From Ponticoccus litoralis (GTDB taxonomy: Bacteria > Pseudomonadota > Alphaproteobacteria > Rhodobacterales > Rhodobacteraceae), in contig NZ_JBDNCH010000002.1 of NCBI RefSeq assembly GCF_039769985.1, forward strand, positions 2,480,001 through 2,544,000: 64,000 bases of DNA, in the 5' to 3' direction. The position numbers were made by a program, and so were the translations under genes. The notes under the pieces were generated by a model, which did not search any database, was not told the origin of the DNA, and saw nothing but the letters and a program-made list of their open reading frames with translations. Shown here in pieces: positions 39,640-48,056 of this stretch. The first letter of the stretch is position 1. Each line of letters begins with the position of its first letter.

Positions 39640-40779
39640 TTGCCCGGCCCCAACCCTATCGAAATCCCGGACAATGGCGGGGCGGTCGCAGTAATGGCCG
39701 ACCTCCACCTCAAGTCCTATTTTTGGCATGGCAGCAACCCGCTCGAGTTTCATGGCCTCGAAGATCGGCTGCTCGGGGAAAACGTCGATGCCTTGATCGT
39801 CGCGGGTGACCTGTCCGACACCTTCGGCCCGTCTCTGCAGGACGCGCTCGCCTACCTGAGCCGCTATGTTCCCGCCGATCGCATCTACGTCGTCCCCGGC
39901 AACCACGACTACTATTCTGGGCGGCTCGACAACGAGAACCGGCTCCGTGCCCTGGTTCACGCCAGCGGGAGTTGGTTCGTGCAGAAGACCGAACTCCGCC
40001 ACCGCAGCGACCGATTTCTCTGCGCCACGTTATGGACGAACTTTGACCTACTGGGGGATCAGGAGGCTGCCAAGAACTTCGCCCGTTGTTTCATGCGCGA
40101 CTTCGACATGATCTCCATCGAAGCGCCCGGTCATGTGTCGCTTGACTCGGACGAGGTGCTGCCGCGCCGCATTGTCCCGGTTACACCTGAGGACATAATC
40201 GCCGTGCATGGGGAACACCGCGCTTGGCTGGAAGAAAGACTGGCGACCCCACATTTCGCCGGCAATGGCCGGACCTTTGTCGTCACGCACCACGGCCCGC
40301 ACCCGTCCGCCGCAGGCCCGGTCGATGGTCTCACACCAGCCTTCCACTCAGACCTGACCGAAGTCATCGAGCGGAGCGACATCGACACATGGTTCTTCGG
40401 GCATTCCCACCGGCGGCTGTCCTCCGTGGTTGCAGGAACACGTATTCAGAACGTTTCAATCGGCTACCCCGACGAAGATCATGGCCCCGACGAGGATGAC
40501 CTGGCGGAGGTCTGCTTCATTGCGGCGGCGCTGAACACGCAGTCCTCGAATGAGGTTAGGGAACTGCCGGCCGACCGACAGACGCTCGGGCAGGACTTCG
40601 AGTATGCGCTTCGGTGCAGCGAAACCAGCGTTCCTGTCCTGGTGGACAAGCTCACACCCGAAACGCGCGCCCTTCTGCGTCACGCGTTGAGGGGATGCGC
40701 CTGCCCTGTCGTGCCGGAAGGAGACGCGTACTACGCAACCGATGTCATCGTCGCGCTCGGTACGGGCAGCGACGCCTGA
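39640..40779 (+). CDS. Calcineurin-like metallophosphoesterase
   Basis: 379 residues, cytoplasmic, two-metal phosphoesterase fold. Metal ligands in order: Asp and His in VAVMADLHLKSYF, Asp in IVAGDLSD, Asn-His in VVPGNHDYYSG, His in FVVTHHGPHPS and the final pair in FFGHSHRR. The C-terminal 120 residues are family-specific and unassigned. The start is TTG 39640, supported by GGAGG six bases upstream. It leads a tightly spaced operon with two small membrane proteins and TniQ, so it may process a nucleic acid or nucleotide in the same pathway; the substrate is unknown. Confidence 0.85.
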   Translation: MPGPNPIEIPDNGGAVAVMADLHLKSYFWHGSNPLEFHGLEDRLLGENVDALIVAGDLSDTFGPSLQDALAYLSRYVPADRIYVVPGNHDYYSGRLDNENRLRALVHASGSWFVQKTELRHRSDRFLCATLWTNFDLLGDQEAAKNFARCFMRDFDMISIEAPGHVSLDSDEVLPRRIVPVTPEDIIAVHGEHRAWLEERLATPHFAGNGRTFVVTHHGPHPSAAGPVDGLTPAFHSDLTEVIERSDIDTWFFGHSHRRLSSVVAGTRIQNVSIGYPDEDHGPDEDDLAEVCFIAAALNTQSSNEVRELPADRQTLGQDFEYALRCSETSVPVLVDKLTPETRALLRHALRGCACPVVPEGDAYYATDVIVALGTGSDA

Positions 40780-40806
40780 GTCTCCGGACGTAAATGGGGG
40801 CGATCA

Positions 40807-41073
40807 ATGACCATGGGCGCCCTTCTGGGAATTGCAGGCATGGTAATCGGCGCGAGCGCCATCATCCGATCGCTGATGATTTACGGGCAGAGCATCGGCT
40901 CTGCCGAGCCCGATCCGGAACGCGTCCGCCGGTTCATCGAAACCGCTCCTCCCCTGCCGAAGCACCTCCTTCGGGCCGACCACGAGAGCGCTGGCAGTGA
41001 CGCGCAGGGCCCTTCGACGACCAGGGCCGACCCAGAAGCATATGGTCACGATCCTCAGGGCGGAAGTCGATGA
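40807..41073 (+). CDS. Small single-pass membrane protein, paralogue 1
   Basis: 88 residues. One N-terminal hydrophobic helix (MGALLGIAGMVIGASAIIRS), then a short linker and the segment EPDPERVRRFIETAPPLP, which is repeated in the following gene (PDPERVKRFIESAPPIQ). The C-terminus is polar and probably disordered. The stop overlaps the next start (ATGA). The two proteins look like products of an old tandem duplication. No known family; a membrane anchor or pore pair is possible. Confidence 0.7.
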   Translation: MTMGALLGIAGMVIGASAIIRSLMIYGQSIGSAEPDPERVRRFIETAPPLPKHLLRADHESAGSDAQGPSTTRADPEAYGHDPQGGSR

Positions 41074-41372
41074 CGATGCTCTCACTGGCACGAGAGTGGT
41101 CCGGATTGTTGAGCATGGATGCACTGATCTCGATCACCGGGATGCTCGTCTGCCTGTTCGGCCTCGTCCGTGTCATCGTCGCCTATTCTGGGACGACGCG
41201 GTCTGCCGCCCCTGATCCCGAAAGGGTGAAGCGCTTCATCGAAAGCGCCCCGCCAATTCAGGCTCCCCTGATCGATGACCTTATCGCCAAGAGCCCCGAG
41301 GAGATGCACGGTCGCGCGCAAGAGGCCGAGCCTGCTGAGGAAGACACAAAAGACTACGAGGCGCCGCGTTGA
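41070..41372 (+). CDS. Small single-pass membrane protein, paralogue 2
   Basis: 100 residues from ATG 41070, or 85 from ATG 41115, which lines up better with the start of paralogue 1 (MDALISITGMLVCLFGLVRV). The helix is followed by APDPERVKRFIESAPPIQ and a Glu/Pro-rich tail. It overlaps paralogue 1 at its start and the tniQ TTG at its stop (TTGA), so four genes are translationally linked. Confidence 0.7.
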   Translation: MTMLSLAREWSGLLSMDALISITGMLVCLFGLVRVIVAYSGTTRSAAPDPERVKRFIESAPPIQAPLIDDLIAKSPEEMHGRAQEAEPAEEDTKDYEAPR

Positions 41373-43243
41373 CCACACCACTCCCCTCGCGCCCGATCTC
41401 CAGGATCGGGAAACTGCCTTCTCCTTCGTATCGCGCCTCGCCGCGATGAACGGCGTGGATACTGCGGGCTTTTGTACCGACATGGGGCTGCCATTCACCA
41501 AGATGATTGACGGCACGCCCGATGCTCTGGCCCGTCTGGCAGATCTCAGCGCGACTGATGTCGAGGAGCTGCGGCGTTGGTCTCCGCGCTACCTGGGCAA
41601 CCGGGAGCATGAGTTCCGCGGCAATCGTCTTCATGCCAAGGCCATCAAGGAAAGCACCGTCCGGGGCTGCCCTGCCTGTCTGCGGGAGGATGCGGAAGCC
41701 GCCCCAGACAGTTTTGAAGGCGACATGTACATCAGGGGCCACTGGCTCTTCCGGCCTGTGACACTCTGCCTGAAGCATCACCATCTTCTCGTTCCGCTAT
41801 GGGCCGAGGCCAATGTCAGCCGGCGCTACGACGCTGCCGCTCGCTTGGCCGAGATCGCGCCCGGCGTATGGGCTGGAAAACTGGACAAGGAGCTTCGCGC
41901 CCCCAACCCGTTCGACGAATGGATCGAGGCGCGCCTTGCGGGCACCCCCACGGAGAGCTGGCTGGATCAGTTCGACCTCTACGCCGCCGCGCATTTCTGC
42001 GAGTTGCTCGTGCCGCGCCATCTGGGCGGTTAGATACCCGAAGTGGAAGAAGTTCGGCCCGGAACTTGCCTGGATGTCCTTCGAGATGGGCTTCCGCTTC
42101 GCGACCCAAGGGGAAGCCACAGTCCGCGATACCCTGATGCAGCTGCAGGAGACGATTGGCGAGCCGACCGACGGCCCCAAGAAGAAGTACGGCGCGCTGT
42201 ACGACAGGCTCGCCTTCGACCTCCTGGGCGAGGCCTACGCTCCCTTCCGGGAGCTTCTCCGCGACCACATCGCAAGCACCCGGCCACTAGGTCCGGGGGA
42301 TGACCTCATGGGAGAGCCTGTGCTGGAGCGAGAGGTCCACTCGGTCCGCACCGCCGCGCGCGAGCTTGGCATGGATCCCCGGCGCCTGCGCAAGCTGCTG
42401 GTCGATGTCGGTCTCGTCCGGCCCGCCGAGACCGAGCGCGATGACCAGTGGGAGCTGTTCGATGTCAGGGCAGCGCAGCCACATCTCGACCGGATCAACA
42501 CCCTGGTGTCCGCGAAGGACTTCCAGGAAGCATTGAGCATGTCCCGCTCGCAGTTCGAACTTTTGCGGAACGAGGGTCATTTCCCGCCCGCGATCGGCGG
42601 TGGAGATCACAAGCCACTCTGGGACGTCCGTGCCGCGCAGCTGCATCTGGAAAGCCTGCTGACTGGTGCCGAGCCGATCTACGTGAACATGCACGGCTGG
42701 GATGACATCCCGACGACTGCGCAAAGCCTCAAGGTCTCCCCCGGCACGGTCCTGAAGCTGCTCGAGGACGGCAGGGTTCAGCGGATCGGCCGGCACACCA
42801 ACCGTGATGGCTACGCCAGCATCGTGGTCACGAAAGGCGAGATCGAGCGCCTTCTGGATCGCCCCGAGGCCCCCGGCCTCAGTATCGACGTCTTCGCCCG
42901 CCAGTGCGGTCTGACACGCTCCGCCGCCATGCGGCTGGTGCGTGAGGGACATGTCCCCTCCACGGAAGGTCGACACCCCAAGACCAAGGCGCGGCAGCGC
43001 TTCCTGGCTCCGGGCGACCTCGCCACTTTCCATAAGCGCTTCGTGACCCTGCGCGGCCTGGCCGTCGAGCTTGGCATGCCTTGGCAAGCGCTCCGGCCCA
43101 AGTTGACGGCTGCGGGTCTCGAGCCCTTCAGCCCGGACGGGCAGGACTACGGCGCGGTTTTCGAGCGCGATGCCGCTACCGCAGCTGACCTTGCCGTCGC
43201 GAAACCGAGAAGCCATCAAAACAAGGAGAACGACGGGGAATGA
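41369..43243 (+). CDS. tniQ: Large TniQ/TnsD-family protein with tandem helix-turn-helix modules, frameshifted
   Basis: Target-selection protein of Tn7-like transposons, about 620 residues. N-terminal TniQ domain: ETAFSFVSRLAAMNGV, zinc ligands in RGCPACLRED and RPVTLCLKHHHLLVPL, with GHWLF between. A frameshift near 42033 follows LVPRHLG, and another near 41390 would link the TTG start (41369) to the main frame. The C-terminal half has five similar modules that look like excisionase-type helix-turn-helix units: VRTAARELGMDPRRLRKLL (42343), FQEALSMSRSQFELLRNEG (42518), TTAQSLKVSPGTVLKLLED (42710), VFARQCGLTRSAAMRLVRE (42890), LAVELGMPWQALRPKLTA (43060). These probably read a specific attachment site. 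The stop overlaps the next gene. Confidence 0.82.
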
Positions 43244-43593
43244 AGTACCTCATCACGACATATGACCGCAATGATGTGACGGATCATGCCAACTACTGCG
43301 AAGCTCATCAAATCCCGTGCATCTATGCGCTGGTTCTGGGCGAAAAATGTACTGTCTTCGTTCACTGCGAAAAACTTACTGGCCCCCGGAGCCAGGCCAT
43401 CAAAGCCCATGAGGCCGAGTTTGCAGAATTTATCGCTCATCTCCGCAACACCTACGCGGAGCCCGCTTGGATTCAGGAAACCCTGCCAATGTCGTTCTGG
43501 TATCACGACCTGCCTGCTTCAGCTGCGGAGGACGTGGCGGAAGAGACATATGAGTTCTTGAGAACGATCCTGGCTCCTTTCGACGACAAGTAG
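43240..43593 (+). CDS. Hypothetical protein coupled to tniQ
   Basis: 117 residues, start overlapping the tniQ stop (ATGA). It begins MKYLITTYDRNDVTDHANYC and contains CTVFVHCEKL and MSFWYHDLP; the composition is that of a small globular cytoplasmic protein. I recognise no family. The translational coupling to tniQ suggests a function with it, for example as an accessory or regulator of target choice. Confidence 0.7.
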   Translation: MKYLITTYDRNDVTDHANYCEAHQIPCIYALVLGEKCTVFVHCEKLTGPRSQAIKAHEAEFAEFIAHLRNTYAEPAWIQETLPMSFWYHDLPASAAEDVAEETYEFLRTILAPFDDK

Positions 43594-43729
43594 GTGACGA
43601 GCGGCTTCGCCACGCGAGGCATACCACTTGCGAGACAGACCAGGCCACTTGGCCAGCATTGCGGTCGAGCTGTAACGGGATCCCCCAAAGCCCTCGGTCA
43701 CCCCGCTTCACGGCATAACGAGCGCAAAC

Positions 43730-43752
43730 CCCGATGCAGTCTTTGCATCGGG
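43730..43752. terminator. Hairpin after the tniQ operon
   Basis: Nine-bp stem CCCGATGCA/TGCATCGGG with loop GTCTT, 137 bases behind the preceding stop and 73 bases before the next start. No T run follows on the plus strand, so termination is only likely, not certain. Confidence 0.45.
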
Positions 43753-43825
43753 CTTCATCCCTGGCCGGCGGTGTCACGCCCACCACATATTGCGCTCCCG
43801 ACAACGAACTATGGAGAAGACGCAC

Positions 43826-44200
43826 ATGGACTATTCACCTGACGACTGGGTGATTCTGAACGTTTCGTTTGCGACGCGGGACAGAGCTTTCACTCAGCTC
43901 AGAGTGTTGGGCGGCTGGCGCGGAGGGTATCTCAGTGGGGATGCCTGGCGAATAAACTCAGGCATCCAGGCCGTTCATGCGGATGACCTCGGATACCGCT
44001 TCCTTGGTCGATCAGGTTCCGTCTATCTATGCCATCGCGGCGGATATCGTATGTCACGCATCATGGCGTCTGGCCTGGGCGAGTTGAAGCGTCAGCCGAC
44101 CGTTGTCGATGCAGAGATTCTGGAAGACCGGAATTGGCTTGAACCAGGGCTCCTTGAAGCACTTTTCTCGACGGCGGCTGAGGATACAGCGGCGAAGTGA
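43826..44200 (+). CDS. Hypothetical protein
   Basis: 124 residues beginning MDYSPDDWVILNVSFATRD. The middle part has two Trp/Gly-rich stretches (LGGWRGGYLSGDAWRINSG and GYRFLGRSGSVYLCHRGGYR), likely beta-rich. I choose ATG 43826 since GGAGAAG lies at the right distance; an ATG at 43811 overlaps that site. No family is recognised. Confidence 0.55.
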   Translation: MDYSPDDWVILNVSFATRDRAFTQLRVLGGWRGGYLSGDAWRINSGIQAVHADDLGYRFLGRSGSVYLCHRGGYRMSRIMASGLGELKRQPTVVDAEILEDRNWLEPGLLEALFSTAAEDTAAK

Positions 44201-44239
44201 CTTCGCCTCGAGACCTTCGTGAGTCAGCTAGGGACTGCA

Positions 44240-44275
44240 TGATGCGCAGGTGTGAAACCTCAGCCGGAAGCGCCG
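44240..44275 (+). repeat. Dispersed repeat, copy 1
   Basis: 36 bases (TGATGCGCAGGTGTGAAACC through GCGCCG) recur inverted at 58475-58510 with two mismatches. Both copies lie beside transposase remnants. Confidence 0.7.
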
Positions 44276-44279
44276 TGGT

Positions 44280-44564
44280 CGGCCCATTGCGGACCTTCGC
44301 GCCAGGCGCTGCGAATGACCGGAGGTAGCGACTTGAGCTTAACGACCTCCTTCTCAGGGCTGCGATCTCCGCCAGTTCGGCGCGCTGCTGCCCGTTGCCG
44401 GGGAAAGCCGTCGCAGGAGCCGAGGTTGCCTCACGCATCTACCGACGCAGCACTCTCTCTGCCATTTCCAGATCCCGGCACGCCTGAGAGACCGAAACAC
44501 CTCGTTCGGTCACCAGCTTCACCGCCTCAACTTTGAACTCGCGGCTGAACTTGCGTCTCTTCAT
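44280..44564 (-). pseudogene. IS3-family orfA remnant
   Basis: Begins MKRRKFSREFKVEAVKLVTE at 44564 and continues RGVSVSQACRDLEMAERVLR, a typical IS3-group OrfA with its helix-turn-helix. The conserved Trp after RR is a TAG, then MREATSAPATAFPGNGQQRA continues in frame before similarity fades near 44300. No orfB is found nearby. Confidence 0.85.
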
Positions 44565-44848
44565 TTCCAATCTCCAGTTCCATGGTCACGATCTTATCTT
44601 CGTGTCCACGAAAACGGCAGCGGGCCAAACCTATAAGTGCGGACTCAAAGGGGAGCAGGTCAGTGGTTGCACTGACGCACCCGTCGAAATCCTCGGATTG
44701 TTCATTTATCGAAGCTGCATCAAACTGTTCGTCCTAATCTACGGAAAGTCTTCGTCTACCTGTCTGTCTTTCCATGTTCTTCTTGACGCTCTGTGCGTAG
44801 GACGTAACCTCGAAGAGTTATGTAGCCGCAAAATGGGTTAAAGTTCTT
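44565..44848. other. AT-rich leader before the ClpP-fold pair
   Basis: Just under 300 bases with no gene. The left part probably contains the lost end of the IS3 element; the right part should hold the promoter of the two-gene unit that follows. Confidence 0.3.
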
Positions 44849-46030
44849 ATGTTCAATGCGTTGAGGCTCTTCGGTTCAGCTACCTTGCTTGCAATGGTTG
44901 GACCGCCATCTGCGTACGCAGAACCAATGGACTTTCGGGAAACATCAAACGGGGGTAGGTGCGCAGGCTGTATTTGGTTTGCAGCGGAAGGCGAAATAAC
45001 CCCGGACACGCCTCATCGCTTCCGTGAGTACTTTGGTGAGGAGCAGAACTTAGAGTTCGGCTCAACTATAGTAATCAACTCAAAAGGAGGAGACCTCGCG
45101 GCAGCGTTGGAGCTTGGAAGGTTGTTCCGATCTCACTCTGTCAGTATCAGTATCGGGAATACAGAACCACTGGCAGAGTACGGGGATAGCACATCTCAAG
45201 TTCTTGAGGGGGAGTGCTTGTCAGCCTGCGCCTATGCTTTTCTTGGCGCAAAAGTCCGTCATCTATCGGATGAGGACAAGCTGGGCTTTCACCAGTTTTT
45301 TGACCGAGACATTTTTTATAATAAGGATGAAGCAGAATTTGGCATAGCCGATCGGCTGCGAGACCAATACGTCGTTGGTGAATTGATCAGCTATCTCGTC
45401 GAGATGGACGTATCAACGGAGCTATATTCGTACGCCTCCTCCGCTCCACCGGATTCCTTTGCCTTCGTCACGAAAGACTATGCGGAGCGGACCAGGATCA
45501 TCGACAATCCGCGCGATATGAGCCCGTGGTCAATTCTTCCACTTGCTTCGGGCTTGATGCTTGAGACACGGTCGTATGATGAGCAAAAGGGTTTGCGGTT
45601 CTTCTGCTTGAAGCGAGAGAAGGGCAGGGTTCACGTACAGATTTTGAACCGTTCGCCAGATGGTTCCGGGAACCTTGTCAGCCAGTACGCACAAGGAACG
45701 CCTGAGGACTATTTCGTGTCGATGGTAAGCAAATTCTCAAGCGAGTTGAGATATCCCGACAAGACCAGCACAGGCGAAAATAAAAGCTTCGATCTCGACC
45801 TAAGATTCAATAAAATTTTGTCCGAACCTGAAAGCGGTTACCACGTCAATTTCGACTTCACCATGAGTGCCCGCGAGTTCAAAGCGACTGTGGGTGCCGA
45901 CCACCTCTACTTCTGGCCGGGGCATGCGTATATTCCGCTCGTGAACTTTTGGGGAAGCTTTGTCGCATCCGCACTGCCGTCAGGCATGTCCCAAGAACTG
46001 AATGATATCGTCTTGAGGAATTGCGTATGA
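44849..46030 (+). CDS. Periplasmic ClpP-fold (COG3904-like) protein, catalytic serine present
   Basis: 393 residues with a signal peptide (LFGSATLLAMVGPPSAYA). The ClpP/crotonase fold is seen in VINSKGGDLAAALELGRLFR, the nucleophile motif GECLSACAYAFLGAKVRHL (Ser between Leu and Ala) and the His in LGFHQFF. The C-terminal 200 residues are unassigned. An envelope serine peptidase or peptidase-like sensor is likely. The codon use is AT-richer than that of tniQ or tnsABC. The next gene, a paralogue, overlaps its stop by four bases. Confidence 0.7.
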   Translation: MFNALRLFGSATLLAMVGPPSAYAEPMDFRETSNGGRCAGCIWFAAEGEITPDTPHRFREYFGEEQNLEFGSTIVINSKGGDLAAALELGRLFRSHSVSISIGNTEPLAEYGDSTSQVLEGECLSACAYAFLGAKVRHLSDEDKLGFHQFFDRDIFYNKDEAEFGIADRLRDQYVVGELISYLVEMDVSTELYSYASSAPPDSFAFVTKDYAERTRIIDNPRDMSPWSILPLASGLMLETRSYDEQKGLRFFCLKREKGRVHVQILNRSPDGSGNLVSQYAQGTPEDYFVSMVSKFSSELRYPDKTSTGENKSFDLDLRFNKILSEPESGYHVNFDFTMSAREFKATVGADHLYFWPGHAYIPLVNFWGSFVASALPSGMSQELNDIVLRNCV

Positions 46031-47166
46031 TCCGAACGATCTTCCGAGCTTCGATTTTGTTCGTAGTTTCGTGTCTTCCTTCTCAAGCAGAAGACATGAC
46101 ATTTAAGAAGGTTAGTAACGGAGGAAACTGCTACGTGGGCTGTGCCTGGACGGTCGCTGAGGGCGTTATTACCGCCGACACGCCGGCACTATTTGCGAAA
46201 TTTCTTGACGAGGAAGGTGCCGCTGGCACCGTCATGCTCCACTCCGAGGGCGGCGACGCCAGCGCTGCGATTGAGCTTTCTCGGGCGTTTCGAGCCAACG
46301 GCGTCGATACCATGATTGGGATGTCACGCGCTTATTTCGACGCTTGGCACGAACCCGTCGAAGGTGGCAAGTGTCTGGGACCTTGCGCGTTGGCCTTCTT
46401 AGGGGGTAAGAACAGAACGGTTGGGCTCAAGACATTTAATCATCAAATGACCGGCGATCTCGCTTTTGAAAAAATCAAAGGCTCGGAAATGATTGCGTCT
46501 ATAGATGCAAGTGTTACGGGCGAAGACCGGCTTCAGGAACAGATGGAAATCGGTGTATTCGTGAATTTCCTTTTGGAAATGGATGTAAGCCCTGAACTAT
46601 ACGCCGCACTTTCGAAACTTCCACTCGGACAACGTCTCGAAGTTGACGCGAAGTTGGCCGGAGAACTGAATGTTGCCAGTTCTGTCGAGAACGACAGCAA
46701 ATGGCAGTTGATCCAATTCGGAAACGGCTTGGCGGTAAGCACTCGCCCAACTAAGAAGTCAGACAGTGTCCTGTCGGCATTCTGCCACTCTGGCGTCTAC
46801 GTCATTGGGCGTTCTTTTACAGAAGTCGATTCCGACGGAGACCCTTGTGATGATAATTTCTGCTATCCCATCAACAACATGGAAGTCAGGTTTGATGGTT
46901 CCAGTGTTGAAATCGCCGGCAATTCTTTTGGGGTAGAATATATTGGCACTATGTATAACTCTGGTGCTGACGGAGAAAGAGCTGTGGTGATGATGTCTGT
47001 GTCAGTAGAGGCTCTCAAATCTCTACCAAAAGCGACTGGGATAACTTTGATCCCTCGCGAACAATCCCGCGTCATGCTCGCGGAAAGCCAAGTCATGGAA
47101 TTCTATTGGGGTGAGACATTCGACAGCAGACTGATCGACCTCGCCATGAAAAACTGTGCCGGGTAG
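46027..47166 (+). CDS. Periplasmic ClpP-fold paralogue, catalytic serine missing
   Basis: 379 residues with a signal peptide (ASILFVVSCLPSQA). It aligns by eye with the upstream protein: KVSNGGNCYVGCAWTVAEG vs ETSNGGRCAGCIWFAAEG, VMLHSEGGDASAAIELSRAFR, and LVEMDVSTELY vs LLEMDVSPELY. At the nucleophile position it reads GGKCLGPCALAFLGGKNR, so Ser is replaced by Gly. A non-catalytic partner or immunity-like paralogue is a reasonable guess. I use ATG 46027, overlapping the previous stop (ATGA), in place of an in-frame TTG at 46021. Confidence 0.68.
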   Translation: MIRTIFRASILFVVSCLPSQAEDMTFKKVSNGGNCYVGCAWTVAEGVITADTPALFAKFLDEEGAAGTVMLHSEGGDASAAIELSRAFRANGVDTMIGMSRAYFDAWHEPVEGGKCLGPCALAFLGGKNRTVGLKTFNHQMTGDLAFEKIKGSEMIASIDASVTGEDRLQEQMEIGVFVNFLLEMDVSPELYAALSKLPLGQRLEVDAKLAGELNVASSVENDSKWQLIQFGNGLAVSTRPTKKSDSVLSAFCHSGVYVIGRSFTEVDSDGDPCDDNFCYPINNMEVRFDGSSVEIAGNSFGVEYIGTMYNSGADGERAVVMMSVSVEALKSLPKATGITLIPREQSRVMLAESQVMEFYWGETFDSRLIDLAMKNCAG

Positions 47167-47178
47167 TTTGCCTCGACG

Positions 47179-47697
47179 TCAGCAGTTCTCTTCATACTTA
47201 ATCAGATCGTCAAGGTAGCTCCCAAGGTCATCCAATAGGAGTTCTTTGCTGATCTCTCGGGTGTAGGGAAGTAATAGACAGGCATAACGAGTTGCGGACT
47301 CACCAATCGTTCCCGCCACCACATCCGCGTCACAAAGCCCGGACTGGACGCAGATCGCAACTTCGTCAAAAAAGCTTATGATGGCGATGATATCCTGCTG
47401 CATCCCGGCTGGATCGTCGCTCACCTCAACCATGTTTGCTACGATCCCAGCAATCGCCGACCTTTCGATTGCCATATCAAACCTGCCAAGTTTCAGCTTG
47501 GTCAATTCGATCGAAATGTTGCGCTGGGCGGCAAACATTTCTCCTGAATCCATGCCACTCGCCATTTCCATGGCCACTTCGCGCTTAGACTGATCGATCT
47601 GATAGCGGTAGGAGTACACAGCGATCACAAGAGAAACGATGACCGTCACATTCGCCGCGATAGTCGATAGGCTTTTCCAAAAGTTCAGCGATCGCAT
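47179..47697 (-). CDS. Membrane-anchored DUF4760-like protein
   Basis: 172 residues. One N-terminal transmembrane helix (LSTIAANVTVIVSLVIAVYS) is followed by a helical cytoplasmic or periplasmic domain (MFAAQRNISIELTKLKLGR, MQQDIIAIISFFDEVAICV). The pattern resembles DUF4760 proteins, which are of unknown function. It is convergent with the ClpP-fold pair and overlaps the end of the gene upstream by 13 bases. Confidence 0.6.
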   Translation of the reverse strand: MRSLNFWKSLSTIAANVTVIVSLVIAVYSYRYQIDQSKREVAMEMASGMDSGEMFAAQRNISIELTKLKLGRFDMAIERSAIAGIVANMVEVSDDPAGMQQDIIAIISFFDEVAICVQSGLCDADVVAGTIGESATRYACLLLPYTREISKELLLDDLGSYLDDLIKYEENC

Positions 47698-48056
47698 ACG
47701 TCTCTCTTGGGGATGTATGCCATGTCACCTTCAATGCGAATAACGTCGCTCGACAGACATTTGAAATCCTCAGAGGTGAAGGAGATCACAGTGTTATTGG
47801 GTGAGTTGTCGGCACGAGTTTTGACGTTCCCGATACTCGTATTGCCTCTTTGTTTGAGAGCGCCGACATAAGGATCAGGGTTTGGACATGCAGGAGCGAC
47901 GATTATGACCACAGGTGAGCCCACCGCCAGATACTGAGAGGAGTGTTCCAAAATGCACTTGGCTTGATCAGAGGTGACAACCCACTCTTCATTGTTCTGT
48001 GCGACCGCGGGCGAGCCTATGACCAACATCAATGAGACAGAAAACTTCGTCAACAT
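47685..48056 (-). CDS. Small secreted hypothetical protein
   Basis: 123 residues with a signal peptide (MLTKFSVSLMLVIGSPAVAQ). The mature protein has four cysteines (DQAKCILE, APACPNPDP, DFKCLSS, DVCDR) that could form two disulfides. It is coupled to the DUF4760-like gene downstream. No family is recognised. Confidence 0.6.
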   Translation of the reverse strand: MLTKFSVSLMLVIGSPAVAQNNEEWVVTSDQAKCILEHSSQYLAVGSPVVIIVAPACPNPDPYVGALKQRGNTSIGNVKTRADNSPNNTVISFTSEDFKCLSSDVIRIEGDMAYIPKRDVCDR

